Assembly: GCA_048772705.1 (NCBI GenBank)
Contig: JBLWGC010000194.1
Location: 62,001 to 126,000 of the forward strand
DNA: 64,000 bases
Direction of reading: 5' to 3'
Source of the DNA: Leidyana gryllorum EB-2025a
Taxonomy: Eukaryota > Apicomplexa
Made by a program: the position numbers and the translations under genes. Numbering within the stretch: the first letter of the stretch is position 1; every line of letters begins with the position of its first letter. Under the pieces are notes generated by a model, which worked only from the letters and a program-made list of their open reading frames with translations, was not told where the DNA came from and did not search any database. Positions 13,601-26,600 of this stretch are shown here, piece after piece.

Positions 13601-16600
13601 TCAGAGGCAGTGGTGGTGACACCGGTAGCGATCGAAGTGCCAGTGGACTCAGAGGCAGTAGTGGTCGGGGTGGTAGTGACAGGTGGCTGGATCTCGACTG
13701 TGCTAGTGGTAGACTCCTCGGTCACGACCTGTTCGGTACCCACAGGAGTAACTATCGGTTCCTCTGTACTCGCAACTGTGGACTCAGAGGCAGTGGTAGT
13801 GACACCAGTAGCGATCGAAGTGCCAGTGGACTCAGAGGCAGTGGTAGAGACACCAGTAGCGATCGAAGTGCCAGTGGACTCAGAGGCAGTGGTAGAGACA
13901 CCAGTAGCGATCGAAGTGCCAGTGGACTCAGAGGCAGTAGTGGTCGGGGTGGTAGTGACAGGTGGCTGGATCTCGACTGTGCTAGTGGTAGACTCAGCTT
14001 CGGAGGTGGACTCAGAGGCAGTGGTAGTGACACCAGTAGCGATCGAAGTGCCAGTGGACTCAGAGGCAGTGGTGGTGACACCGGTAGCGATCGAAGTGCC
14101 AGTGGACTCAGAGGCAGTGGTAGAGACACCAGTAGCGATCGAAGTGCCAGTGGACTCAGAGGCAGTGGTGGTGACACCAGTAGCGATCGAAGTGCCAGTG
14201 GACTCCGAGGCAGTGGTAGTGACACCAGTAGCGATCGAAGTGCCAGTGGACTCAGAGGCAGTGGTAGTGACACCAGTAGCGATCGAAGTGCCAGTGGACT
14301 CAGAGGCAGTAGTGGTCGGGGTGGTAGTGACAGGTGGCTGGATCTCGACTGTGCTAGTGGTAGTCTCCTCGGTCACGACCTGTTCAGTACCCACAGGAGT
14401 GACTATTGGTTCCTCTGTGCTCGAAACGGCAGACTCAGAGGCAGTGGTAGTGACACCGGTAGCGATCGAAGTGCCAGTGGACTCAGAGGCAGTGGTAGTG
14501 ACACCGGTAGCGATCGAAGTGCCAGTGGACTCAGAGGCAGTGGTAGAGACACCAGTAGCGATCGAAGTGCCAGTGGACTCAGAGGCAGTGGTAGAGACAC
14601 CAGTAGCGATCGAAGTGCCAGTGGACTCAGAGGCAGTAGTAGTGACACCGGTAGCGATCGAAGTGCCAGTGGACTCAGAGGCAGTGGTGGTGACACCGGT
14701 AGCGATCGAAGTGCCAGTGGACTCCGAGGCAGTGGTAGTGACACCAGTAGCGATCGAAGTGCCAGTGGACTCAGAGGCAGTGGTAGTGACACCAGTAGCG
14801 ATCGAAGTGCCAGTGGACTCAGAGGCAGTAGTGGTCGGGTCGGGGTGGTAGTGACAGGTGGCTGGATCTCGACTGTGCTAGTGGTAGTCTCCTCGGTCAC
14901 GACCTGTTCAGTACCCACAGGAGTGACTATTGGTTCCTCTGTGCTCGAAACGGCAGACTCAGAGGCAGTGGTGGTGACACCAGTAGCGATCGAAGTGCCA
15001 GTGGACTCAGAGGCAGTGGTGGACACCGGTAGCGATCGAAGTGCCAGTGGACTCAGAGGCAGTGGTGGACACCGGTAGCGATCGAACTGCCAGTGGCGAA
15101 TCTCAGCGGTGCTGAGTGGTAGACTCGCTCAGTGCGAGAGGCAGTGGACTCAGAGGCAGTGGTAGGACACCAGTAGCGTCGAAGTGCCAGTGGACTCAGA
15201 GGCAGTGGTGGAGACGCCAGTAGCGATCGAAGTGCCGGTGGACTCCGAGGCAGTGGTGGTGACACCGGTAGCGATCGAAGTGCCAGTGGACTCAGAGGCA
15301 GTGGTAGTGACACCAGTAGCGGTCGAAGTGCCAGTGGACTCAGAGGCAGTAGTGGAGACGCCAGTAGCGATCGAAGTGCCGGTGGACTCAGAGGCAGTGG
15401 TGGTGACGCCAATAGCGATCGAAGTGTCAGTGGACTCAGAGGCAGTAGTGGTCGGGGTGGTAGTGACAGGTGGCTGGATCTCGACTGTGCTAGTGGTAGT
15501 CTCCTCGGTCACGACCTGTTCAGTACCCACAGGAGTGACTATTGGTTCCTCTGTGCTCGACACGGCAGCCTCAGAGGCAGTGGTGGTGACACCAGTAGCG
15601 ATCGAAGTGCCAGTGGACTCAGAGGCAGTGGTGGTGACACCAGTAGCGATCGAAGTGCCAGTGGACTCCGAGGCAGTGGTAGTGACACCAGTAGCGATCG
15701 AAGTGCCAGTGGACTCAGAGGCAGTGGTAGTGACACCAGTAGCGATCGAAGTGCCAGTGGACTCAGAGGCAGTGGTAGTGACACCAGTAGCGATCGAAGT
15801 GCCAGTGGACTCAGAGGCAGTAGTGGTCGGGGTGGTAGTGACAGGTGGCTGGATCTCGACTGTGCTAGTGGTAGTCTCCTCGGTCACGACCTGTTCAGTA
15901 CCCACAGGAGTGACTATTGGTTCCTCTGTGCTCGAAACGGCAGACTCAGAGGCAGTGGTGGTGACACCGGTAGCGATCGAAGTGCCAGTGGACTCAGAGG
16001 CAGTGGTGGTGACACCGGTAGCGATCGAAGTGCCAGTGGACTCAGAGGCAGTGGTGGTGACACCGGTAGCGATCGAAGTGCCAGTGGACTCAGAGGCAGT
16101 AGTGGTCGGGGTGGTAGTGACAGGTGGCTGGATCTCGACTGTGCTAGTGGTAGACTCAGCTTCGGAGGTGGACTCCGAGGCAGTGGTAGTGACACCAGTA
16201 GCGATCGAAGTGTCAGTGGACTCAGAGGCAGTGGTGGTGACACCGGTAGCGATCGAAGTGCCAGTGGACTCAGAGGCAGTAGTGGTCGGGGTGGTAGTGA
16301 CAGGTGGCTGGATCTCGACTGTGCTAGTGGTAGTCTCCTCGGTCACGACCTGTTCAGTACCCACAGGAGTGACTATTGGTTCCTCTGTGCTCGAAACGGC
16401 AGACTCAGAGGCAGTGGTGGTGACACCGGTAGCGATCGAAGTGCCAGTGGACTCAGAGGCAGTGGTAGTGACACCGGTAGCGATCGAAGTGCCAGTGGAC
16501 TCAGAGGCAGTGGTAGTGACACCAGTAGCGATCGAAGTGCCAGTGGACTCAGAGGCAGTAGTGGTCGGGGTGGTAGTGACAGGTGGCTGGATCTCGACTG

Positions 16601-19600
16601 TGCTAGTGGTAGTCTCCTCGGTCACGACCTGTTCAGTACCCACAGGAGTGACTATTGGTTCCTCTGTGCTCGAAACGGCAGACTCAGAGGCAGTGGTGGT
16701 GACACCGGTAGCGATCGAAGTGCCAGTGGACTCAGAGGCAGTGGTAGTGACACCGGTAGCGATCGAAGTGCCAGTGGACTCAGAGGCAGTAGTGGAGACG
16801 CCAGTAGCGATCGAAGTGCCAGTGGACTCAGAGGCAGTGGTAGTGACACCGGTAGCGATCGAAGTGCCAGTGGACTCCGAGGCAGTGGTAGTGACACCAG
16901 TAGCGATCGAAGTGCCAGTGGACTCCGAGGCAGTGGTAGTGACACCGGTAGCGATCGAAGTGCCGGTGGACTCAGAGGCAGTGGTAGAGACACCAGTAGC
17001 GATCGAAGTGCCAGTGGACTCAGAGGCAGTAGTGGTCGGGGTGGTAGTGACAGGTGGCTGGATCTCGACTGTGCTAGTGGTAGTCTCCTCGGTCACGACC
17101 TGTTCAGTACCCACAGGAGTGACTATTGGTTCCTCTGTGCTCGAAACGGCAGACTCAGAGGCAGTGGTGGTGACACCGGTAGCGATCGAAGTGCCAGTGG
17201 ACTCCGAGGCAGTGGTAGTGACACCGGTAGCAATCGAAGTGCCAGTGGACTCAGAGGCAGTGGTAGTGACACCAGTTGCAATCGAAGTGCCAGTGGACTC
17301 AGAGGCAGTAGTGGTCGGGGTGGTAGTGACAGGTGGCTGGATCTCGACTGTGCTAGTAGTAGACTCGACCTCAGTACCAGAGTGGACTCAGAGGCAGTGG
17401 TGGAGACCCAGTAGCGATCGAAGTGCCAGTGGACTCAGAGGCAGTGGTGGTGACACCGGTAGCGATCGAAGTGCCAGTGGACTCAGAGGCAGTGGTAGTG
17501 ACACCAGTAGCGATCGAAGTGCCAGTGGACTCAGAGGCAGTGGTGGTGACACCAGTAGCGATCGAAGTGCCAGTGGACTCAGAGGCAGTGGTGGTGACAC
17601 CGGTAGCGATCGAAGTGCCAGTGGACTCAGAGGCAGTGGTGGTGACGCCAGTAGCGATCGAAGTGCCAGTGGACTCCGAGGCAGTAGTGGTGACACCAGT
17701 AGCGATCGAAGTGCCAGTGGACTCAGAGGCAGTGGTAGTGACACCAGTAGCGATCGAAGTGCCAGTGGACTCAGAGGCAGTAGTGGTCGGGGTGGTAGTG
17801 ACAGGTGGCTGGATCTCGACTGTGCTAGTGGTAGACTCTCGGAGGTAGACTCAGCTTCGGAGGTGGTCCGGTGGACTCAGAGGCAGTGGTGGTGACACCA
17901 GTAGCGATCGAAGTGCCAGTGGACTCAGAGGCAGTAGTGGGAGACGCCAGTAGCGATCGAAGTGCCAGTGGACTCAGAGGCAGTGGTAGTGACACCAGTA
18001 GCGATCGAAGTGCCAGTGGACTCAGAGGCAGTAGTGGAGACGCCAGTAGCGATCGAAGTGCCAGTGGACTCAGAGGCAGTGGTAGTGACACCGGTAGCGA
18101 TCGAAGTGCCAGTGGACTCAGAGGCAGTGGTGGTGACACCGGTAGCGATCGAAGTGCCAGTGGACTCAGAGGCAGTAGTGGTCGGGGTGGTAGTGACAGG
18201 TGGCTGGATCTCGACTGTGCTAGTGGTAGACTCAGCTTCGGAGGTGGACTCAGAGGCAGTGGTAGTGACACCAGTAGCGATCGAAGTGCCAGTGGACTCA
18301 GAGGCAGTAGTGGTCGGGGTGGTAGTGACAGGTGGCTGGATCTCGACTGTGCCAGTGGTAAGACACCAGTAGCGATCGAAGTGCCAGTGGACTCAGAGGC
18401 AGTGGTAGTGACACCAGTAGCGATCGAAGTGCCAGTGGACTCAGAGGCAGTAGTGGTGACGCCAGTAGCGATCGAAGTGCCAGTGGACTCAGAGGCAGTA
18501 GTGGTCGGGGTGGTAGTGACAGGTGGCTGGATCTCGACTGTGCTAGTGGTAGACTCGGCTTCGGAGGTGGACTCAGAGGCAGTGGTAGTGACACCAGTAG
18601 CGGTCGAAGTGCCAGTGGACTCAGAGGCAGTAGTGGAGACGCCAGTAGCGATCGAAGTGCCAGTGGACTCAGAGGCAGTGGTAGTGACACCAGTAGCGGT
18701 CGAAGTGCCAGTGGACTCAGAGGCAGTGGTGGTGACACTGGTAGCGATCGAAGTGCCAGTGGACTCAGAGGCAGTGGTGGTGACACTGGTAGCGATCGAA
18801 GTGCCAGTGGACTCAGAGGCAGTGGTGGTGACACCGGTAGCGATCGAAGTGCCAGTGGACTCCGAGGCAGTGGTGATGACACCGGTAGCGATCGAAGTGC
18901 CAGTGGACTCAGAGGCAGTAGTAGTGACACCGGTAGCGATCGAAGTGCCAGTGGACTCATAGGCAGTGGCGGTAACACCGGTAGCGATCGTAGTGCCAGT
19001 GGACTCCGAGGCAGTGGTGGTGACACCGGTAGCGATCGAAGTGCCAGTGGACTCAGAGGCAGTAGTGGTGACACCGGTAGCGATCGAAGTGCCAGTGGAC
19101 TCAGAGGCAGTAGTAGTGACACCGGTAGCGATCGAAGTGCCAGTGGACTCCGAAGCAGTAGTGGTGACACCAGTAGCGATCGAAGTGCCAGTGGACTCAT
19201 AGGCAGTGGTAGTGACGTCTGATGCGATCGAAGTGCCAGTGAATCCGTCAGTAGCCGTGTTGATGCCGCCGGAAGTGGTTTCCTCTGTCTCGGACGTGAT
19301 GATAATCTCCGTTGACGTGTCGCCATGACTGGTACTGGTCAATATTATCTCTGTAGTGGAACTTGACAGTTCGTGCTCAGTGTTGGACGAAAGGTCATCA
19401 GTGGAAGTGATGGTCGGGATGGTGGTGACAGGTGGCTGGATCTGAATGGTGCTGGTTGACTCCTCGGTCACGACCTGCTCAGTACCCACTGGCGTGACCA
19501 CGGGTCCCTCAGTATTTGAAGTAAGCAATGGTTTCTCAGAGACAGTGTCAGTGACACCAGTGCTAACTGGAGTGGCAGTCGACTCGGAGGCGGTGGTGGG

Positions 19601-22600
19601 AAGAGGCGTGTTGGGCGATTGGATCTCGAGAGTACTTGTTGTTGGTTCCTCGGTCAACACCTGCTCAGTACCCACGGGTGTGACCACTGGTCCTTCTGTA
19701 ATCGAAGTAATTGACTCGGAGGCGGTGGTAGTGACACCAGTGGTAACAAGAGTAGCAGTCGACTCGGAGGCGGTGGTAGTGACACCAGTGCTAACCGGAG
19801 TGGCAGTCGACTCGGAGGCGGTGGTAGTGACACCAGTGGTAACCGGAGTAACAGTTGACTCGGAGGCGGTGGTAGTGACACCAGTGCTAAGCGGAGTGGC
19901 AGTCGACTCGGAGGCGGTGGTAGTGACACCAGTGGTAACCGGAGTGGCAGTCGACTCGGAAGCGGTGGTAGTGACACCAGTGGTAACCGGAGTGGCAGTC
20001 GACTCGGAGGCGGTGGTGGGAAGAGGCGTGTTGGGCGATTGGATCTCGAGAGTACTTGTTGTTGGTTCCTCGGTCAACACCTGCTCAGTACCCACGGGTG
20101 TGACCACTGGTCCTTCTGTAATCGAAGTAATTGACTCGGAGGCGGTGGTAGTGACACCAGTGGTAACCGGAGTAACAGTTGACTCGGAGGCGGTGGTAGT
20201 GACACCAGTGCTAAGCGGAGTGGCAGTCGACTCGGAGGCGGTGGTAGTGACACCAGTGGTAACCGGAGTAACAGTGGACTCGGAGGCGGTGGTAGTGACA
20301 CCAGTGGTAACCGGAGTAACAGTCGACGCGGAGGCGGTGGTAGTGACACCAGTGCTAAGCGGAGTAGCAGTCGACTCGGAGGCGGTGGTAGTGACACCAG
20401 TGGTAACCGGAGTAACAGTCGACTCAGAGGCGGTGGTAGTGACACCAGTGGTAACCGGAGTAACAGTCGACGCGGAGGCGGTGGTAGTGACACCAGTGCT
20501 AAGCGGAGTAGCAGTCGACTCGGAGGCGGTGGTAGTGACACCAGTGCTAAGCGGAGTGGCAGTCGACTCGGAGGCGGTGGTAGTGACACCAGTGGTAACC
20601 GGAGTAACAGTTGACTCGGAGGCGGTGGTAGTGACACCAGTGGTAACCGGAGTAACAGTTGACTCGGAGGCGGTGGTAGTGACACCAGTGCTAAGCGGAG
20701 TGGCAGTCGACTCGGAGGCGGTGGTAGTGACACCAGTGGTAACCGGAGTAACAGTCGACTCGGAGGCGGTGGTAGTGACCCCAGTGGTAACCGGAGTAAC
20801 AGTCGACTCGGAGGCGGTGGTAGTGACCCCAGTGGTAACCGGAGTAACAGTCGACTCAGAGGCGGTGGTAGTAACACCAGTGGTGACCGGAGTAGCAGTC
20901 GACTCGGAGGCGGTGGTAGTGACACCAGTGGTAACCGGAGTAACAGTGGACTCGGAAGCGGTGGTAGTGACACCAGTGGTAACCGGAGTGGCAGTCGACT
21001 CGGAGGCGGTGGTGGGAAGAGGCGTGTTGGGCGATTGGATCTCGAGAGTACTTGTTGTTGGTTCCTCGGTCAACACCTGCTCAGTACCCACGGGTGTGAC
21101 CACTGGTCCTTCTGTAATCGAAGTAATTGACTCGGAGGCGGTGGTAGTGACACCAGTGGTAACCGGAGTAACAGTCGACTCGGAGGCGGTGGTAGTGACA
21201 CCAGTGCTAAGCGGAGTGGCAGTCGACTCAGAGGCGGTGGTAGTAACACCAGTGGTGACCGGAGTAGCAGTCGACTCGGAGGCGGTGGTAGTGACACCAG
21301 TGGTAACCGGAGTAACAGTGGACTCGGAAGCGGTGGTGGGAAGAGGCGTGTTGGGCGATTGGATCTCGAGAGTACTTGTTGTTGGTTCCTCGGTCAACAC
21401 CTGCTCAGTACCCACGGGTGTGACCACTGGTCCTTCTGTAATCGAAGTAATTGACTCGGAGGCGGTGGTAGTGACACCAGTGCTAAGCGGAGTGGCAGTC
21501 GACTCGGAGGCGGTGGTAGTGACACCAGTGCTAAGCGGAGTGGCAGTCGACTCGGAGACGCTGGTAGTGACACCAGTGGTGACCGGAGTAACAGAGGACT
21601 CGGAGGCGGTGGTGGGAGGAGGCGTGTTGGGCGATTGGATCTCGAGAGTACTTGTTGTTGGTTCCTCGGTCAACACCTGCTCAGTACCCACGGGTGTGAC
21701 CACAGGCCCTTCTGTAATCGAAGTAATTGACTCGGAGGCGGTGGTAGTGACACCAGTGGTAACAAGAGTAGCAGTCGACTCGGAGGCGGTGGTAGTGACA
21801 CCAGTGGTAACCGGAGTGGCAGTCGACTCGGAGGCGGTGGTAGTGACACCAGTGCTAAGCGGAGTGGCAGTCGACTCGGAGGCGGTGGTAGTGACACCAG
21901 TGGTAACCGGAGTGGCAGTCGACTCGGAGGCGGTGGTAGTGACACCAGTGGTAACCGGAGTAGCAGTCGACTCGGAGGCGGTGGTAGTGACACCAGTGGT
22001 AACCGGAGTAACAGTCGACTCGGAAGCGGTGGTGGGAAGAGGCGTGTTGGGCGATTGGATCTCGAGAGTACTTGTTGTTGGTTCCTCGGTCAACACCTGC
22101 TCAGTACCCACGGGTGTGACCACAGGCCCTTCTGTAATCGAAGTAATTGACTCGGAGGCGGTGGTAGTGACACCAGTGGTAACAAGAGTAGCAGTCGACT
22201 CGGAGGCGGTGGTAGTGACACCAGTGGTAACCGGAGTGGCAGTCGACTCGGAGGCGGTGGTAGTGACACCAGTGGTAACCGGAGTAGCAGTCGACTCGGA
22301 GGCGGTGGTAGTGACACCAGTGGTAACCGGAGTGGCAGTCGACTCGGAGGCGGTGGTAGTGACACCAGTGGTAACCGGAGTAGCAGTCGACTCGGAGGCG
22401 GTGGTAGTGACACCAGTGGTAACCGGAGTAACAGTCGACTCGGAAGCGGTGGTGGGAAGAGGCGTGTTGGGCGATTGGATCTCGAGAGTACTTGTTGTTG
22501 GTTCCTCGGTCAACACCTGCTCAGTACCCACGGGTGTGACCACTGGTCCTTCTGTAATCGAAGTAATTGACTCGGAGGCGGTGGTAGTGACACCAGTGGT

Positions 22601-25600
22601 AACCGGAGTAACAGTTGACTCGGAGGCGGTGGTAGTGACACCAGTGGTAACCGGAGTGGCAGTCGACTCGGAGGCGGTGGTAGTGACACCAGTGCTAAGC
22701 GGAGTGGCAGTCGACTCGGAGGCGGTGGTAGTGACACCAGTGCTAAGCGGAGTGGCAGTCGACTCGGAGGCGGTGGTAGTGACACCAGTGGTAACCGGAG
22801 TGGCAGTCGACTCGGAGGCGGTGGTAGTGACACCAGTGCTAAGCGGAGTGGCAGTCGACTCGGAGGCGGTGGTAGTGACACCAGTGCTAAGCGGAGTGGC
22901 AGTCGACTCGGAGGCGGTGGTAGTGACACCAGTGCTAAGCGGAGTGGCAGTCGACTCGGAGGCGGTGGTGGGAGGAGGCGTGTTGGGCGATTGGATCTCG
23001 AGAGTACTTGTTGTTGGTTCCTCGGTCAACACCTGCTCAGTACCCACGGGTGTGACCACAGGCCCTTCTGTACTCGAGGTAATTGACTCGGAGGCGGTGG
23101 TAGTGACACCAGTGGTGACCGGAGTAACAGTGGACTCGGAGGCGCTGGTAGTGACACCAGTGGTAACCGGAGTAACAGTGGACTCGGAAGCGGTGGTAGT
23201 GACACCAGTGCTAAGCGGAGTAACAGTGGACTCGGAGGCGCTGGTAGTGACACCAGTGGTGACCGGAGTAACAGAGGACTCGGAGGCGGTGGTAGTGACA
23301 CCAGTGCTAAGCGGAGTGGCAGTCGACTCGGAGACGCTGGTAGTGACACCAGTGGTGACCGGAGTAACAGTTGACTCGGAGGCGGTGGTAGTGACACCAG
23401 TGGTAACCGGAGTAACAGTGGACTCGGAAGCGGTGGTAGTGACACCAGTGCTAAGCGGAGTAACAGTGGACTCGGAGGCGCTGGTAGTGACACCAGTGGT
23501 GACCGGAGTAACAGAGGACTCGGAGGCGGTGGTAGTGACACCAGTGCTAAGCGGAGTGGCAGTCGACTCGGAGACGCTGGTAGTGACACCAGTGGTGACC
23601 GGAGTAACAGAGGACTCGGAGGCGCTGGTAGTGACACCAGTGGTAACCGGAGTAACAGAGGACTCGGAGGCGGTGGTAGTGACACCAGTGCTAAGCGGAG
23701 TGGCAGTCGACTCGGAGACGCTGGTAGTGACACCAGTGGTGACCGGAGTAACAGTTGACTCGGAGGCGGTGGTAGTGACACCAGTGGTAAGCGGAGTAGC
23801 AGTCGACTCGGAGGCGGTGGTAGTGACACCAGTGCTAAGCGGAGTGGCAGTCGACTCGGAGGCGGTGGTAGTGACACCAGTGGTAACCGGAGTAACAGTC
23901 GACTCGGAGGCGGTGGTAGTGACACCAGTGCTAAGCGGAGTGGCAGTCGACTCGGAGGCGGTGGTGGGAAGAGGCGTGTTGGGCGATTGGATCTCGAGAG
24001 TACTTGTTGTTGGTTCCTCGGTCAACACCTGCTCAGTACCCACGGGTGTGACCACTGGTCCTTCTGTAATCGAAGTAATTGACTCGGAGGCGGTGGTAGT
24101 GACACCAGTGCTAAGCGGAGTGGCAGTCGACTCGGAGGCGGTGGTAGTGACACCAGTGGTAACCGGAGTAACAGTGGACTCGGAAGCGGTGGTAGTGACA
24201 CCAGTGCTAAGCGGAGTGGCAGTCGACTCGGAGGCGGTGGTAGTGACACCAGTGGTAACCGGAGTAACAGTGGACTTGGAAGCGGTGGTAGTGACACCAG
24301 TGCTAAGCGGAGTGGCAGTCGACTCGGAGGCGGTGGTAGTGACACCAGTGGTAACCGGAGTAACAGTGGACTCGGAGGCGGTGGTAGTGACACCAGTGGT
24401 AACCGGAGTAACAGTGGACTCGGAAGCGGTGGTAGTGACACCAGTGCTAAGCGGAGTAACAGTGGACTCGGAGGCGCTGGTAGTGACACCAGTGGTGACC
24501 GGAGTAACAGAGGACTCGGAGGCGGTGGTGGGAGGAGGCGTGTTGGGCGATTGGATCTCGAGAGTACTTGTTGTTGGTTCCTCGGTCAACACCTGCTCAG
24601 TACCCACGGGTGTGACCACAGGCCCTTCTGTACTCGAGGTAATTGACTCGGAGACGCTGGTAGTGACACCAGTGGTGACCGGAGTAACAGAGGACTCGGA
24701 GGCGGTGGTGGGAGGAGGCGTGTTGGGCGATTGGATCTCGAGAGTACTTGTTGTTGGTTCCTCGGTGGCGATAAGCTCCGTGCTGATGGGAGAGAGAGTG
24801 TCCGTTTGAGTGAGTGTGACCGTTGCACTCGACTCCAACGCAGACGAGAGATCGGTTTTTGAGACGAAAGTTGATTCTGCTGAAGTAGTCAAGATTGAGG
24901 TGACGCTTGACCTTGATGTGGTAGGGGTAGCTATCGGGCTTGTGGCAGGCGGCTGTGTTTCCTCACTGCTGGTTGTTGCAGTGGTTGACTTTTCCGGCTC
25001 CGTTCCTGTGGTTTCGACAGCAGTTGTCAGTTCATCTGTCGAAGTGAGTTCAGATTCTGTACTTGGGGAGGAAACTTCAGGGGTACTTGAGATCTCTATC
25101 TGGGTAGTACCCATTTCTGTAGAGAAGGGAGTAGTTTCAACAGTGGTGACTGTTGCGGTGGGAATGGAAGACATGGTAATAGTTCGAGTGTCCAAGAGTT
25201 CGGTAGTGTCCGATGCGGTCTCACTACTTGTGATTGTCTCAACGGTAGTGAGAGTACTTGAGGTTTCCAGTGTAGTCCATGACTGCGTAAGTTCTTCCGT
25301 CGACTCACTGGTCGAAGAATGAGTGTCCACCTCGGTAGAAGTATCTCTCGGCACTTCAGTAGCACTAGTTTCCTCGACAGTAGTGTCAAGGAGGATCGTG
25401 GTGCTGGATTCCTCCGTGAGGTCCGATGAGGGGGTGGTGTCCAGAAGTATTGTGGTCGAAGACTCCTCAGTACTGTCCAGTTCTATCGTGGTGTGTGTTT
25501 CTTCAGAAGTTGAATCAAGCTCAAGTCCAGTAGTGCTCTCCGGTTCGGAGCATTCTGGATGGCAGCCTTCTGGACACTCGCACTCTTCCTCACAATCTGG

Positions 25601-26600
25601 AAGAGGCTCGTTGTCGGAGCACTCGGCTGCCGGGGCGGCAGGCACAGGGGCTATATTACGAGGTAAGAACAACTCGACTGTTTCGGGTTCATCATACGAG
25701 ATAGTGAGCTCGTCCTCCGTGAAAGCTCTTGGACGCTGTGTCGGTCCACCTGTTATGACCTTTTCTTTAGGCTCGCTCAAGAGTTTGCAGAGCGATTGTA
25801 CAGGCGAAATAGCCTTATAGCAGGTTTTCGGGCCCGCTACGACATGATCGGACCGCGGTAAGCCTTCGCATGATGCCTTGTCGCCGCAGAGACACTCATA
25901 AGTTTGCGACGACACTGCGGCTGGCTGACTGAGATGGATAGAGCACCGCTGCGGGAAGGAGGAGTCAAAGGACCACGAGACACAGTCTTTCAACTCGGCA
26001 CATTTGTGTTGGCACTCTTCCACAGAGGTGGCAAAACCTTCAGAAGCAACCCCGGAGATATCTACCTTCGCCGATATTTCCGCTCCGACCACTGTGCAAT
26101 CTGCGTTATCGCGAGACACAATACCGCAGTGTGCGGAGAACCACGGCCAATCGGAATCATTGGACTCCAGAGCCAAATAGGCGATACGGCAAGAAGCATC
26201 ATCAGCATCTCCCGCTATGGCGACCACCAAGTGAGCGTCTGCAAAGGGGGTGGGTGGGTGATGGCAACTTGAGTTGGCGGAGCGAAGTCTTACCCTCAAT
26301 GTTTCGGCCGACACCATCGTGCGTACAATAGTGAGCAGGGTCGGCAGCGTAAGCAGTAAGACATTCAGTGACCGAGGTGAATACGACAATGTTAGGAGGG
26401 AGGTGGTGATGAGGAGGCAGAGATTGGCAACGACATTGGCCACTATGCGGGTCGTAGCTTGGATTGTATGTCCAGAGGCGTCGAGTTTCGATCAGATTCC
26501 CCAAAGACAATACCTTGGTAACATTTGAGTACACCACACTGCTAACTTCTGCAAGAATCAGCAGCGGGGCACTGCACAAGAAAAGTATGCTGCTGTACAT
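1..26600 (-). CDS. Giant secreted mucin-like repeat glycoprotein with PAN/apple domain (3' end beyond window)
   Basis: Exon 1 is 26294-26600; a 55-nt intron (26239-26293, GTAAGA...TTGCAG) joins it in frame to exon 2, which starts at 26238 and runs left. The ATG at 26600 gives a hydrophobic signal peptide of about 25 residues. Residues 150-242 look like a PAN/apple module: six or more Cys, an EECQHKC segment and a closing GPKTC. An acidic Cys cluster (CEEECECPEGC) and unique Ser/Thr-rich sequence follow, then thousands of Thr/Ser/Pro repeat residues expected to be O-glycosylated. No TM or GPI signal is seen before the left edge. The minus frame is open from 26238 to about 18365 and from about 8935 to position 1 (phase checked at many repeats), but changes phase several times between. 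With those breaks taken literally the product stops at 17825. Likely a surface or wall adhesin; the function is inferred. Confidence 0.75.
1920..19230 (-). repeat. 48-bp (16-residue) tandem repeat array, type SESTGTSIATGVTTTA
   Basis: The main unit is 48 bp, minus-strand SESTGTSIATGVTTTA with S/T, I/T and G/A variants. Runs of units are interrupted by a longer cassette containing TPVGTEQVVTEE and VEIQPPVTTTPT, or a shorter STSEAESTTSTVEIQPP form. Non-triplet indels break the frame at about 18360, 17941, 17840-17870, 17380-17410, 15020-15190, 14835, 13010, 10745-10800, 9800-9955, 9075 and 8937. The part below 8930 keeps one open phase. Confidence 0.88.
19640..24760 (-). repeat. 48-bp (16-residue) tandem repeat array, type SESTVTPVTTGVTTTA
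   Basis: This is a second 16-residue unit, SEST(V/A)TP(V/L)(T/S)TGVTTTA. It has the same length and the same SEST...TGVTTTA frame as the neighbouring array but a different core. It is punctuated by a cassette with EGPVVTPVGTEQVLTEEP and TSTLEIQSPNTP, clearly homologous to the cassette of the other array. No frame break was seen here. The segment at about 19.2-19.6 kb is a unique linker between the two arrays. Confidence 0.88.

Noticed and set aside
10785-18962. Several 300-900 codon plus-strand frames and minus-strand Leu/Pro/Ser-rich frames
   Set aside because: A 48-bp unit has length divisible by three, so any frame without a stop in one unit stays open over the whole array. These are by-products, not genes.
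1-24760. CRISPR array or centromeric satellite
   Set aside because: Units have no spacers, and the arrays are interrupted by cassettes that keep coding sense and are spliced to a normal N-terminal exon.
19446-24809. 1,787-codon plus-strand open frame through the repeat array (VDSEAVVVTPV repeats)
   Set aside because: It is the antisense shadow of the minus-strand 48-bp repeat. The minus frame has the signal peptide, splice site and unique flanking domains; the plus frame has none and opens from a GTG.
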